A stretch of DNA of 63,893 nt, taken from NCBI GenBank assembly GCA_050299555.1, contig JBNKWA010000025.1:1-63893 (forward strand). The letters run 5' to 3'. This stretch comes from JBNKWA01 sp050299555 (GTDB taxonomy: Bacteria > Pseudomonadota > Alphaproteobacteria > Rhodobacterales > Rhodobacteraceae). Numbering within the stretch: the first letter of the stretch is position 1; every line of letters starts with the position of its first letter. The notes below the pieces were generated by a model that saw only the letters and a list, made by a program, of their open reading frames with translations, searched no databases and was not told the DNA's origin. This document shows, piece by piece, positions 52,819 to 61,489 of the stretch. Position numbers and translations under genes: made by a program.

Positions 52819-53268
52819 CTATCGCCAGCGCCGGGCGGTGTTCTCGGTCAGCATGCCAATGGTCATGCCGGCAAAAAGCGCAAGCGCGATGATCCGCCAG
52901 TTCAGCAGGTACCGGGCGTAGTCGGTCATCTTGCCGAACATTGCCAGGATGGCATCAAGCGGCTCGTAGAAGCCGTGATCCAGCATCTGGTCGACGATGT
53001 AGTAGAGCGCGCAGAGAAACACCGACCAGACCGCGATGGTGACCGCAGCCCGGATGCCGAGGAAGATGCCATTGCCGAGCTTGGTCGTTACCCGCTTGCC
53101 GAGGCTGAGCCAGCCGACCAGGAAGCCGACCACCGCCAGCATGCCCATCAGCGGTTCGCGCTCGAGCTCGAGGCGCAGGTCGGGGTACTGGCTGTTCACC
53201 AGGAAATACATCAACGGGCAGACGCAGGCGAGAGCCAGAGCGGCTACCAGGCGGGCGGCTGTCGGCAT
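52819..53268 (-). CDS. trgA: TrgA family membrane protein
   Basis: A 149-residue membrane protein of the TrgA family, named from the Rhodobacter sphaeroides tellurite-resistance locus trgAB. The N-terminus MPTAARLVAALALACVCP and four hydrophobic segments (for example MGMLAVVGFLVGWLSLG and AAVTIAVWSVFLCALYYIV) fit the family. Its biochemical role is unknown. It is downstream-convergent with the GT2 gene and 25 bp from the cfa stop. Confidence 0.78.
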   Translation of the reverse strand: MPTAARLVAALALACVCPLMYFLVNSQYPDLRLELEREPLMGMLAVVGFLVGWLSLGKRVTTKLGNGIFLGIRAAVTIAVWSVFLCALYYIVDQMLDHGFYEPLDAILAMFGKMTDYARYLLNWRIIALALFAGMTIGMLTENTARRWR

Positions 53269-53293
53269 CGGCGCAACCTTTCTTCGCCGTACA

Positions 53294-54505
53294 TCATGCG
53301 GGTCGCCCGAGCGTGATCTGGGTCACGTCGGTCGTCCCGGACCTGAAACACGCCGCACATGAGGTCAGGTAGAAAGACCACATGCGGCGGAATCGATCAT
53401 CGAATCCGAGTGTGGCAATTTCATGCCAACGTGAATTAAACGTGTCATTCCAGCGACGAAGGGTGTCGGAATAGCTCTCGCCGAAGCGGATTGCGCCGGT
53501 TTCGACCAGTCCGGCGCGGGCGACCTGGGTTCTCAGCGCCGAAGGCGAGGGCAACATGCCGCCCGGAAAGATGTGCTTCTGGATGAAGTCGACACCCTTG
53601 CGGTAGCTCTCGAACAGCCCCTCCTCGATGGTGATGATCTGCAAGGTCGCGCGGGCGCCAGCGTTCAGCCGCTCGCGCACGGTATCGAAGAACAGCGGCC
53701 AGTACTTCTCACCCACCGCCTCGAACATCTCGATCGAGGCGATGCCGTCGAAGCGACCCTTTTCGTCGCGATAGTCCCGGATCTCGATGGCAGCACGTTC
53801 GGCCAGCCCGGCCTCGAACAGCCGCCTGCGGGCGAAGTCATGCTGGGCAGGCGAAATGGTCAGCCCGGTCACCCGGGCGCCACGCTCGCGGGCCGCATAT
53901 TCGGCAAAACCGCCCCAGCCACAGCCGATCTCCAGCACGTGCTGGTCGGGCTTCAGTTCCAGCGCATCGCAGATGGCGGCGTATTTGCGGGTCTGGGCAG
54001 TCTCCAGCGGCTCCTGGGCCGATTCGAACAGCGCCGAGGAATAGGTCATCGTCTCGTCCAGCCAAAGCCCGTAGAAGTCGTTGCCGAGATCGTAATGGGC
54101 CGCGATGTTCTTCTTCGCCTGCCGTTTGGTATTGCTGTTGAGCCAGTGGCGCAGGCGCTCGTAGGCGCGGACCAGGCCGGCGCCCGGCAAGGAGCGGCCC
54201 ACCTCGGTGTTGTTCAGCAGCAGCACGTCGAGCAGCGCCTGCAGGTCGGGCGCGTCCCACCAGCCATCCATGTAGGCCTCGGCAAAGCCGTTCTCGCCCT
54301 CTCGCAACAGCCGTGCAAAGAGCGCAGGGTTATGTGTCAGGATGGTGCCGTGAGGTCCGGCCTCGCGGCCTTCGGCCCGAAACGCCCGCCCGTCGGGCAG
54401 CACGAGGTCGATGCTGCCGTACTGCATTCCCTGCAAGAGCTGGTAGGCCGCACCAAACCAGCGCGGCAGGTCGCGCTCTCCCTTGAGCGTCGTTCTGATC
54501 TGCAT
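53294..54505 (-). CDS. cfa: Cyclopropane-fatty-acyl-phospholipid synthase family protein
   Basis: A 403-residue SAM-dependent lipid methyltransferase. The SAM motif is HVLEIGCGWGGFAEYAAR. The family's catalytic region includes TYSSALFESAQEPLETAQ, ASIEMFEAVGEKYWP and FIQKHIFPGGMLPS. It adds a methylene bridge across cis double bonds in membrane lipids. The ATG at 54505 (MQIRTTLKGERDLP) is chosen; the 32-codon upstream extension is unlikely. It lies upstream of trgA on the same strand. Confidence 0.9.
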   Translation of the reverse strand: MQIRTTLKGERDLPRWFGAAYQLLQGMQYGSIDLVLPDGRAFRAEGREAGPHGTILTHNPALFARLLREGENGFAEAYMDGWWDAPDLQALLDVLLLNNTEVGRSLPGAGLVRAYERLRHWLNSNTKRQAKKNIAAHYDLGNDFYGLWLDETMTYSSALFESAQEPLETAQTRKYAAICDALELKPDQHVLEIGCGWGGFAEYAARERGARVTGLTISPAQHDFARRRLFEAGLAERAAIEIRDYRDEKGRFDGIASIEMFEAVGEKYWPLFFDTVRERLNAGARATLQIITIEEGLFESYRKGVDFIQKHIFPGGMLPSPSALRTQVARAGLVETGAIRFGESYSDTLRRWNDTFNSRWHEIATLGFDDRFRRMWSFYLTSCAACFRSGTTDVTQITLGRPA

Positions 54506-54721
54506 CGCCACCCCCGAAGTCGCGTCGCGCGCCCCCAAACGCGCGAACAAGATGCTAGTCCGTCGCGCAACCCTTTGACAAGGCGGATGAAAGCCGTTCA
54601 CCGGCTTGCGTTGGCGGCGCGATCAGGAACGGTGCTGGCCTGCATTGCTCATGCGGTTTCTTCGTTTTATTTCCGCAAGTTGAGTCGCAAAAATGATGTG
54701 AAGCATTAGTTGTGCTTGCCG

Positions 54722-56134
54722 CTATGCCTTGCGGTGAGCGTTGTAGGCAGCCAGCGCGCGCGCCCGTCCCTCGGCCAGTCCGATCAGCGGCGCGGGGTAG
54801 TCCATGTCCGGGGCAAGCCCCCAGCCACGCGGAACGGCATCGAAGTAGGCAAGCGCGTCGCCATGCTGCGGACCGCCACGAAAATTGGCCAGGAAGCGGG
54901 CGCGGTAGCCGCCGTCGGGGTCGAACTTGCCGGCCTGGAGCGCCGGGTTCAGCACCCGGAAGTAGGGGGCGGCGTCGGGCCCGGAGCCGGCGACCCACTG
55001 CCAGCCGAGCGCGTTCGAGGCCGGGTCCCAGTCGATCAGGGTATCGGCGAACCAGTCGCGGCCGACCCGCCAGTCGGTCAGCAGGTGCTTGGTGAGATAG
55101 GAGGCCGTGACCATGCGGGCCCGGTTGTGCATGGTGCCGGTGACAAAGAGCTGGCGCATCGCGGCATCGACCAGCGGCTCGCCGGTCAGCCCGCGCCGCC
55201 AGCGCGTCGCCTCGGCGTTGTCGGCCCGCCAGGGAAAGCCCTGCCATGCCGGGGCCCAGTCCCTCTCGGTGATCCAAGGTGTGTGGAAGGCCAGGTAGTG
55301 GGCGAATTCGCGCCAGCCGAGTTCGCGCAGGAAGGCCTCGGCGCCGGCACTGCCGCCCATCCGGGCCTGAACAGCCCCCTGCCAGCAGGAGCGCACACTG
55401 ATCTCGCCCCAGGCCAGGTTTTCAGAGAGCCGCGAAGTTCCCTCGCGGTCGAGCCGGTCGCGCGCCGCGGCATAGTCGGCGATGCCCTGGTCAAGGAAGC
55501 GATCGAGGCGGTCCCGGGCCGCCGCCTCGCCGATGCGGGCATGGCCGGCGACGATTGCGCCGCCACGGTGCATGGCGCGCCCCAGGTGCCAGTCTTCGAG
55601 GCGGTCGCTGGAGGGCCATCGATCGGGGCCGGCCAGCCGGCCCGGTGCCGGCAGCGGCGATCCGGAGACGCGGTCGCGGATCGCCTTCCAGAACGGGGTG
55701 AAGACGCGGTACGGGCCGCCCGTTCCGGTGGCCACCTGCATCGGCTCGAAAAGAAGATGCCCCGGGTGGCTGAGCGCGCGGATGCCTGCTGCCTTGAGCC
55801 CGGCCTTGACGGCGGTGTCGCGGCGGCGCGCGCCGGGCTCGTAGAGGCGCGACCAGTGCACGGCCCCTGCCCCAGTTTCCAGCGCCAGGCCGGCCAGAGC
55901 ATCGAGCGCCGGGCCGCGGCGGAGGATCAGGCGGCTGCCCGATGCCTCAAGCCGATCCGCGAGCGAAGCCAGTGCCTCGCCCAGCCGCCATTTCGGCGCG
56001 GCGCCGATGGCTTCGGTGTCGGGGTCGAGGACAAAGACCGGGATCACCGGCCCTTCGGCCGCGGCGGCCGTCAGGCCCGGGTGGTCTGCAAGCCGCAGGT
56101 CGCGGCGGAACCAGAAGAGGACGGGGCGAGGCAA
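54722..56134 (-). CDS. phrB: Deoxyribodipyrimidine photolyase
   Basis: A cryptochrome/photolyase-family flavoprotein of about 470 residues that repairs UV-induced pyrimidine dimers with light. The antenna domain starts VLFWFRRDLRLADHPGL. The FAD-binding core has WGEISVRSCWQ, FPWRADNAEATRWRRGLTGEPLVDAAMRQL and HNRARMVTASYLTKHLLTDWR, and ends near WQWVAGSGPDAAPYFRVLNP. The start is uncertain: the TTG at 56134 gives a standard N-terminus, while the ATG at 56191 would overlap the upstream gene by 50 bp. Confidence 0.9.
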   Translation of the reverse strand: MPRPVLFWFRRDLRLADHPGLTAAAAEGPVIPVFVLDPDTEAIGAAPKWRLGEALASLADRLEASGSRLILRRGPALDALAGLALETGAGAVHWSRLYEPGARRRDTAVKAGLKAAGIRALSHPGHLLFEPMQVATGTGGPYRVFTPFWKAIRDRVSGSPLPAPGRLAGPDRWPSSDRLEDWHLGRAMHRGGAIVAGHARIGEAAARDRLDRFLDQGIADYAAARDRLDREGTSRLSENLAWGEISVRSCWQGAVQARMGGSAGAEAFLRELGWREFAHYLAFHTPWITERDWAPAWQGFPWRADNAEATRWRRGLTGEPLVDAAMRQLFVTGTMHNRARMVTASYLTKHLLTDWRVGRDWFADTLIDWDPASNALGWQWVAGSGPDAAPYFRVLNPALQAGKFDPDGGYRARFLANFRGGPQHGDALAYFDAVPRGWGLAPDMDYPAPLIGLAEGRARALAAYNAHRKA

Positions 56135-56141
56135 GGGAAGT

Positions 56142-57380
56142 TCAGCCGGTCCCGGCCAGCACCACGTCGAGAGCGGCGATTGCACGGGCAACCTCGTCCT
56201 CGGTGGTGTAGTGCACGAAGCTCAGCCGCAGCACGCCGTGGGCCGGGTCGATACCGAGCGCCTCAAGCAGGCGCACCGCGTAGAAATCGCCGCCGCCGGC
56301 CATGATGCCATGGGGCGCCAGCGCGGCGGCAAGTTCGGCGCCCGGGAGGGCATGGGCGATCGACACCGTGGGCGCGCGGCGCCCCGGCTCCAGCGGACCA
56401 AGGGCGCGGATGTCGTTGCGACCCTTGAGGAAATCCGTCAGCGGCGCCAGGAGCGCCGCCTCGCGCTCGGCCTGCATGGCGGCCACGACGCGGGCGCGGG
56501 CGGTGATATCGGCCTTTTCACCGATATGGTGGTCATAGAGCGCGTCGACATAGTCGGCGAGCCCGGCGCAGGCGGCGATCTGGGCATGATCCGGACCGGC
56601 CGGAGTGAACTTCTTGGTCAGCGACCCGGCATTGAAGTAGTGGCCCTGGTTCGCAAGCCGCTCGGCCAGCGAGCGGCGCACCACCATGATTCCCTGGTGC
56701 GGCCCGTAGGTCTTGTAGCTGGAGAAGAGGTAGATGTCGGCGCCGAGCCCGGTCACGTCCGGCAGCCCGTGGGGGGCGAAGCTGACACCGTCGACGCAGG
56801 CAACCGCGCCTGCCTCGTGGACAAGGGCGCAGATCTCGGCCACCGGGTTGATCTCGCCGAGGATGTTCGAGCAGTGCGGGAAGGCCACCAGCCGCACCCG
56901 CTCGTCCAAAAGGCCAGACAAATCGGCGGGGTCGAGATGCCCGGTGTCGGGATCGACCTGCCACTCGCGGATCTCGATATCCGCCTCGGCCAGCCTGCGG
57001 AAGGCGCCGGAATTGGCCTCGTGGTCCTGGTTGGTGACGACGATGGCATCGCCAGGCAGGAGCGCGGTGCGCAAGGCCTGGGCCAGCACATAGGTGTTCT
57101 GGCTGGTCGAGGGGCCGAAGCTGAGCTCGTCCGTGGCAACGTTCAGCACCGCCGCCAGCCGCTCACGCGCCTCGTCCATCTCCGCGCCCGCCAGCCGCGA
57201 GGCCTCGAAGGGTCCGTATGGCTGCACCTTGCGGGTGCGGTAGAACCGGGTCAGCCGGTCCACCACCTGCCGGCAGGGATAGCTGCCGCCGGCGTTCTCG
57301 AAGAAAGCCTGCCCTGCCAGCGTCGGCTCGGAAAAGGCCGGGAACTGGGCGCGGACGAATTCGGGATCGAGGGCGGGCAT
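56142..57380 (-). CDS. Aminotransferase class V / cysteine desulfurase-like protein
   Basis: A PLP enzyme of 412 residues. Landmarks are FFENAGGSYPCRQVVDRL near the start, the substrate/PLP region FGPSTSQNTYVLAQAL, VDGVSFAPHGLPDV and the Schiff-base lysine in YLFSSYKTYGPHQGIMVV. The subgroup resembles selenocysteine lyase/cysteine desulfurase-like enzymes, but the reaction is not settled. GGAGGCTGCC precedes the ATG at 57380. The photolyase gene follows immediately. Confidence 0.85.
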   Translation of the reverse strand: MPALDPEFVRAQFPAFSEPTLAGQAFFENAGGSYPCRQVVDRLTRFYRTRKVQPYGPFEASRLAGAEMDEARERLAAVLNVATDELSFGPSTSQNTYVLAQALRTALLPGDAIVVTNQDHEANSGAFRRLAEADIEIREWQVDPDTGHLDPADLSGLLDERVRLVAFPHCSNILGEINPVAEICALVHEAGAVACVDGVSFAPHGLPDVTGLGADIYLFSSYKTYGPHQGIMVVRRSLAERLANQGHYFNAGSLTKKFTPAGPDHAQIAACAGLADYVDALYDHHIGEKADITARARVVAAMQAEREAALLAPLTDFLKGRNDIRALGPLEPGRRAPTVSIAHALPGAELAAALAPHGIMAGGGDFYAVRLLEALGIDPAHGVLRLSFVHYTTEDEVARAIAALDVVLAGTG

Positions 57381-57412
57381 GGCAGCCTCCGGCTGGTCTC
57401 GGGGCAAAGAAA

Positions 57413-57437
57413 AACCCCGGCCGCGCGGGCCGGGGTT
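57413..57437 (-). terminator. Intrinsic terminator downstream of the BCCT gene
   Basis: AACCCCGGCC pairs with GGCCGGGGTT around GCGCG, and the minus strand continues TTTCTTTG. It lies about 30 bp after the transporter stop and separates it from the aminotransferase gene. Confidence 0.85.
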
Positions 57438-57465
57438 GTCAGTCTCGCTCGGGTGGCGGCCAGCA

Positions 57466-59079
57466 TCAACCCTTCATCAGGCGCCGTTCCGATTGCAGGC
57501 CGAGATAGATAGAGACGCACATGATCAGCAGCAGCGCCGCGAACGGGAAGCCTGTCGTCACCGCCATCGCTTGCAGGGCCGCCAATCCGCCCCCAAGGAG
57601 AAGGGTAATCGCCACCAGCCCTTCGAAGACACACCAGAAGACCCGCTGCGGGATCGGCCCGTCGAGCTTGCCACCGGCCGTGATGGTGTCGATCACCAGG
57701 CTGCCGGAGTCGGACGAGGTGACGAAGAAGACGATCACCAGCACGATGCCGATGAACGAGGTGATCGCGTGCAGGGGCAACTGCTCCAGCATGTTGAAGA
57801 GCTGCAATTCCAGCGGCGCGTTCTTCACGCCCTCGAAGCCTTCATTGACGAACTGGCTGATGGCGGTGCCACCGAAGACGCTCATCCACAGGACGCAGAC
57901 GACGCTGGGGATGATCAGGACGCAGGTGATGAACTCGCGCACCGTGCGGCCGCGGCTGACCCGCGCGATGAACATGCCGACGAAGGGCGACCAGGAAATC
58001 CACCAAGCCCAATAGAACGCCGTCCAGCCCTGGCTATAGTTGGCGTCCGACCGACCGAAGGGCTGGCTGAGCGCCGGCAGCTCGGTGAGGTAGGCGCCAA
58101 GGCTGGAGAAGAAGCGGCCGATCAGTTCGGTGGTCGGCCCGACCAGCAGCACGAAGAGCAGCAGGAGCGCCGCCAGCACCATGTTGATCTCGGAAGCCCG
58201 CTTGACCCCGCCATCCAGCCCGGCAAGGACCGAGACGGTGGCGACGCCGGTGATGCAGATGATCAGGATGATCTTGGTGACTTCGGTGGCCGGAATGCCA
58301 AACAGGAAATCAAGCCCGGCCGAAGCCTGCTCGGCCCCGAAGCCCAGCGACGTGGCAAGGCCGAAGAGCGTTGCGAAGACCGCCACGGTGTCGATGACGT
58401 GGCCCGGCCATCCCCAGACCCTGTTGCCGAGGAGCGGATAGAACGCCGAGCGCAGCGACAGCGGCAGCCCCTTGTTGTAGGAGAACAGCGCCAGGGCCAG
58501 AGCCACCACCGCGTACATGGCCCAGGGGTGCAACGCCCAGTGATAGATGGTTGCCGCCATGGCGAGTTGGGTGGCGGCCGCCGGGTCGCCGGGAGCGCCG
58601 GCCAGGGGCGCCCAGCTACCTGGCGTGCCCGCATCCTCGGCCAGCGAGGTGCCGAAATGCGACATCGGCTCGCCGACGCCGTAGAACATCAGGCCGATAC
58701 CCATGCCGGCGGCGAAGAGCATCGCGAACCAGCCGGAGTAGCTGTAGTCCGGCTTGGCATCGACCCCGCCCAACCGCACCTTGCCCAGCGGTGTGACGAT
58801 CAGGACCAGACAGAACAGCACGAAGATGTTGCCGCCCAAGAGGAAGAACCACGAAAAGTTTGTGGTGACCCAGTTGCGCATATCGCCGAACAGGCCGGTA
58901 GCGGCCTCGGGCGCCATCAGCGTTCCGATGACGAAGGCGAAGATGCCCAGCCCGGAAATCAGAAAGACCGGGTTGTGGATATCCAGTCCGAACGGCCCCA
59001 CCTGGGCCTGAATATTATGCTCACCGACTTCGTGGGTGACCTCGTCATAGAACGGATCGCTCGCCGCTGTATCTGTCAT
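57466..59079 (-). CDS. BCCT-family betaine/choline/carnitine transporter
   Basis: A 537-residue secondary transporter with 12 hydrophobic segments. The family glycine stretch and signature are GMGIGLMFYGVGEPMSHF, the aromatic substrate box is WAWWISWSPFVGMFIARVSRGRTVREF, and TSSDSGSLVIDTITAGG follows. The glycine-rich motif is of the Na+-coupled type. Methylated-amine uptake would feed the bmt/corrinoid pathway, but the genes are 45 kb apart. A TGCGAC inverted repeat lies just upstream. Confidence 0.92.
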   Translation of the reverse strand: MTDTAASDPFYDEVTHEVGEHNIQAQVGPFGLDIHNPVFLISGLGIFAFVIGTLMAPEAATGLFGDMRNWVTTNFSWFFLLGGNIFVLFCLVLIVTPLGKVRLGGVDAKPDYSYSGWFAMLFAAGMGIGLMFYGVGEPMSHFGTSLAEDAGTPGSWAPLAGAPGDPAAATQLAMAATIYHWALHPWAMYAVVALALALFSYNKGLPLSLRSAFYPLLGNRVWGWPGHVIDTVAVFATLFGLATSLGFGAEQASAGLDFLFGIPATEVTKIILIICITGVATVSVLAGLDGGVKRASEINMVLAALLLLFVLLVGPTTELIGRFFSSLGAYLTELPALSQPFGRSDANYSQGWTAFYWAWWISWSPFVGMFIARVSRGRTVREFITCVLIIPSVVCVLWMSVFGGTAISQFVNEGFEGVKNAPLELQLFNMLEQLPLHAITSFIGIVLVIVFFVTSSDSGSLVIDTITAGGKLDGPIPQRVFWCVFEGLVAITLLLGGGLAALQAMAVTTGFPFAALLLIMCVSIYLGLQSERRLMKG

Positions 59080-59121
59080 CCATCGGTCTCCCTGTTTTTT
59101 TTGACGTTCCAGCGCACAGAC

Positions 59122-59139
59122 TGCGACGGAAATGTCGCA
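59122..59139. promoter_or_regulatory. Inverted repeat TGCGAC-N6-GTCGCA upstream of the BCCT gene
   Basis: A perfect 6-bp inverted repeat with a 6-base spacer, 43-60 bp upstream of the transporter start. Its position fits an operator overlapping the promoter. The cognate regulator is unknown. Confidence 0.35.
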
Positions 59140-59244
59140 TTCAATGCAGGAAAACCGACACTTTGGGCAGGGATGGCGCCGCCCGGCCGGCCAATCGGCC
59201 CCGCCGGGCGGTCACTTGGGGTGGGCCGGCGCCGGCCCGCCGGG

Positions 59245-59556
59245 TCACATCTGCAGGACTTCGGCCACCTCGACGCTGCCGCCATCGTCGAGGATCGGGC
59301 AGCCCTTGGCCATGGACACGGCGGCGTCGATGTCGGCGGCCTCGACCTGGGTCAGCCCCGAGAGCGGATTGGCGCCGCCATTGCCAGCGACGCCGCCGCT
59401 GGTCACCGTCTGCGACATGCCGCAGGGGCCGCCGCCATCAACGACGGCCTGGCCCATTCCGCTGTACCAGGCGTTCCAGGCAGCCATGACCTTGGCCCCC
59501 TCTTCGGGCGTGTCGGGCGCCTTGCCACCGTGGTAGGCGAATACGAACTTCGGCAT
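59245..59556 (-). CDS. YCII-related (DGPF) domain protein
   Basis: A 103-residue YCII/DGPF-domain protein, ferredoxin-like fold. The segments MPKFVFAYHGGKAPDTPEEGAKVMAAWNAWYSGMG and PLSGLTQVEAADIDAAVSMAKGCPIL are typical. These proteins often sit near ECF sigma or SRPBCC genes and their activity is unknown. It follows the SRPBCC gene by 46 bp in a probable ArsR-SRPBCC-YCII operon. Confidence 0.85.
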   Translation of the reverse strand: MPKFVFAYHGGKAPDTPEEGAKVMAAWNAWYSGMGQAVVDGGGPCGMSQTVTSGGVAGNGGANPLSGLTQVEAADIDAAVSMAKGCPILDDGGSVEVAEVLQM

Positions 59557-59602
59557 TGTCCTTCCTCCTCTGTTGAAGCGGTCACCCCGCCGTCGGTTTC
59601 AG

Positions 59603-60031
59603 TCAGGAAAGCACCCGTTCCAGCTTGCCCAGGCTGGAGGTCCAGCCCCGGCGATGGGCCGCGGCGACATCATCATCGGCAAGGCCGGAATGGGTCAGGA
59701 TCAGCTCGGTGCCGCCATCGCGAACGGCAAGTTCGATCTCCACACGGCTTTCAGGGCCGCGCTTGTCCTCGGGATCGTGCCAGCCCCAGGTGAAGCCGAC
59801 GGCGCGCGGCGGGTCTACGCGCGTGACCTCACCGGAGACCTTCAGCCTTCGTCCGTCCGGGCCATGAAATTCGGAAGACCACGGGCCCGGATGGGAAAAG
59901 TCCAGCGCATGGACGGGAACGGTCATCCCCTCGGGTCCCCACCACTCCAGAAGTCGCACCGGCTGGGAGATGTATTCGAAAACCAGGCCGATATCGGCCT
60001 CGAAGTAGCGCTTGAGCACCAGCTCAGCCAT
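59603..60031 (-). CDS. SRPBCC/AHSA1-family protein
   Basis: A 142-residue START/SRPBCC-fold protein (activator of Hsp90 ATPase homologue type). VLKRYFEADIGLVFEYISQPVRLLEWWGPEG starts the fold. FTWGWHDPEDKRGPESRVEIEL and LTHSGLADDDVAAAHRRGWTSSLGKLERVL complete it. Such proteins bind hydrophobic ligands. The ATG overlaps the upstream ArsR stop by 8 bp; ArsR plus SRPBCC pairs are a common stress-response module. Confidence 0.87.
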   Translation of the reverse strand: MAELVLKRYFEADIGLVFEYISQPVRLLEWWGPEGMTVPVHALDFSHPGPWSSEFHGPDGRRLKVSGEVTRVDPPRAVGFTWGWHDPEDKRGPESRVEIELAVRDGGTELILTHSGLADDDVAAAHRRGWTSSLGKLERVLS

Positions 60032-60347
60032 CGCGCTGCCTCCTGTCCAGGGCCAGCTGCAGCCGGTCGAGGCTGGTTTCCCAAAATTTCCGGTAGCTGA
60101 GCGTCCACTGGGCGATGTCGCGCATGGCCTCGGGGTTCGGCGCATAGAGGCGGCGCTGCCGGTCGACCCGCCGGATCAGGATGCCGGCGTCGCACAAGAC
60201 CTTGAGATGGCGTGAGACCGCCGGGGGCGAGACCGCCACATCGGCGCAGATCTTGCCGGCGCTCATCTCGCCCTCGCGCAGCAGCCGGTCGACAATAGCG
60301 AACCGGGTCGCGTCACCGAGGGCGGAGAAGGCTTCGGGAAGCGGCAT
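60024..60347 (-). CDS. ArsR-family winged-helix regulator
   Basis: A 107-residue ArsR-type repressor. The core is FSALGDATRFAIVDRLLREGEMSAGKICADVAVSPPAVSRHLKVLCDAGIL, with wing RRVDRQRRLYAPN. It lacks an obvious metal-thiolate motif, as expected for the SRPBCC-linked subgroup. The ATG at 60347 is preferred; a GTG at 60359 is possible. A palindromic AT-rich site immediately upstream is its likely own operator. Confidence 0.85.
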   Translation of the reverse strand: MPLPEAFSALGDATRFAIVDRLLREGEMSAGKICADVAVSPPAVSRHLKVLCDAGILIRRVDRQRRLYAPNPEAMRDIAQWTLSYRKFWETSLDRLQLALDRRQRDG

Positions 60348-60360
60348 CGACTCCAACACC

Positions 60361-60386
60361 GTTAATTAGCGTTAACGTTAATTAAC
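60361..60386 (-). promoter_or_regulatory. Palindromic AT-rich operator upstream of the ArsR gene
   Basis: GTTAATTA occurs at 60361-60368 and GTTAATTAAC at 60377-60386, with a central GTTAAC palindrome at 60371-60376. The site is directly upstream of the ArsR gene. ArsR proteins of this group autoregulate through such sites, so binding here is likely but unproven. Confidence 0.55.
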
Positions 60387-60408
60387 ACGGCGTTGAAATA
60401 GTGGCAAT

Positions 60409-61404
60409 CTACTTGTGGACGTCGACCACCACGCGGCCCTTGACCTCACCCTTGAGGATCGCCTTGCCGAGGCCGGGCAGGTCGGCCAGCCCGGCGGGCT
60501 GGATCATCGCCTCGAGCGTGTCCAGCGGCAGGTCGGTGGCAATCCGCCCCCAGGCGCGCACTCGCGCCTCGTAGGGCTGCACCACGCTGTCGATGCCAAG
60601 CAGGCTGACGCCGCGCAGGATGAAGGGGGTCACCAGCGCGCCCTCGATGGCGGCGCCGCCGGCCAGACCGACGGCGGCGACCGAGGTGTCGCGCTTCATC
60701 TGCTTCAGCACCCGGCCCAGCATCGCCCCACCCACGGCGTCGATGCAGCCGGCCCAAGTTTCGGTTTCCAGAGGCTTGCGGGTGACTTCCGTCAACTCGT
60801 CCCGGGCCACGATGGAAGTAGCGCCGAGTGATTTCAGGTAATCGCCCGCCTCGGGCCGGCCGGTGACCGCGGCAACCTCGTAACCCAGCCTGCCGAGGAT
60901 CGCGACCGCGACCGAGCCGACGCCGCCAGCGGCGCCGGTGACCAGGACCGGCCCTTGCCCCGGCTTCAGCCCGCGATCCTCCAGCGCGATCACCGACAAC
61001 ATGGCGGTCAGCCCGGCGGTCCCAACCGCCATGGCCTGCCGGGTGGTCAGCCCCTCGGGCAGCGGCACCAGCCAGTCGGCCTTCACCCGCGCCTTCTCGG
61101 CATAGCCGCCCCAGCGGGTCTCGCCCACCCGCCAGCCGGTCAGCACCACCCGGTCGCCGGGCCTGTAGCGGGGATCTTCGCTGGTCTCGACGGTGCCGGC
61201 GAAATCGATCCCCGGCACATGCGGATAGGCCCTGACCAGGCCGCCGCCGGGGCCGACGCACAGCCCGTCCTTGTAGTTCAGGGTGGAGTATTCCACCGCC
61301 ACGGTGACGTCACCCTCGGGCAGGTCGGCGTCCTCGAGCGTCTCGACCTCAGCGCTGGTCTGGCCCTGCTCTTCCTTGCGCACCACAAGCGCCCTAAAAG
61401 CCAT
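60409..61404 (-). CDS. acuI: Acrylyl-CoA reductase AcuI / YhdH-family quinone oxidoreductase
   Basis: A 331-residue zinc-free medium-chain reductase. The family signature is VEYSTLNYKDGLCVGPGGGLVRAYPHVPGIDFAGTV, and the NADPH motif is VTGAAGGVGSVAVAILGRLGY. AcuI reduces acrylyl-CoA to propionyl-CoA in Rhodobacterales, linked to DMSP or 3-hydroxypropionate metabolism. No other DMSP genes are in the window, so the physiological substrate is inferred. It is divergent from the GntR gene. Confidence 0.88.
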   Translation of the reverse strand: MAFRALVVRKEEQGQTSAEVETLEDADLPEGDVTVAVEYSTLNYKDGLCVGPGGGLVRAYPHVPGIDFAGTVETSEDPRYRPGDRVVLTGWRVGETRWGGYAEKARVKADWLVPLPEGLTTRQAMAVGTAGLTAMLSVIALEDRGLKPGQGPVLVTGAAGGVGSVAVAILGRLGYEVAAVTGRPEAGDYLKSLGATSIVARDELTEVTRKPLETETWAGCIDAVGGAMLGRVLKQMKRDTSVAAVGLAGGAAIEGALVTPFILRGVSLLGIDSVVQPYEARVRAWGRIATDLPLDTLEAMIQPAGLADLPGLGKAILKGEVKGRVVVDVHK

Positions 61405-61489
61405 GGTTCACTCTCCCCCATTCGGTTGGCCGGATCGTGACCACTGGCAACACTTTGTCAAACCGAAATCGGGCAGGATCGCGTCCGCA

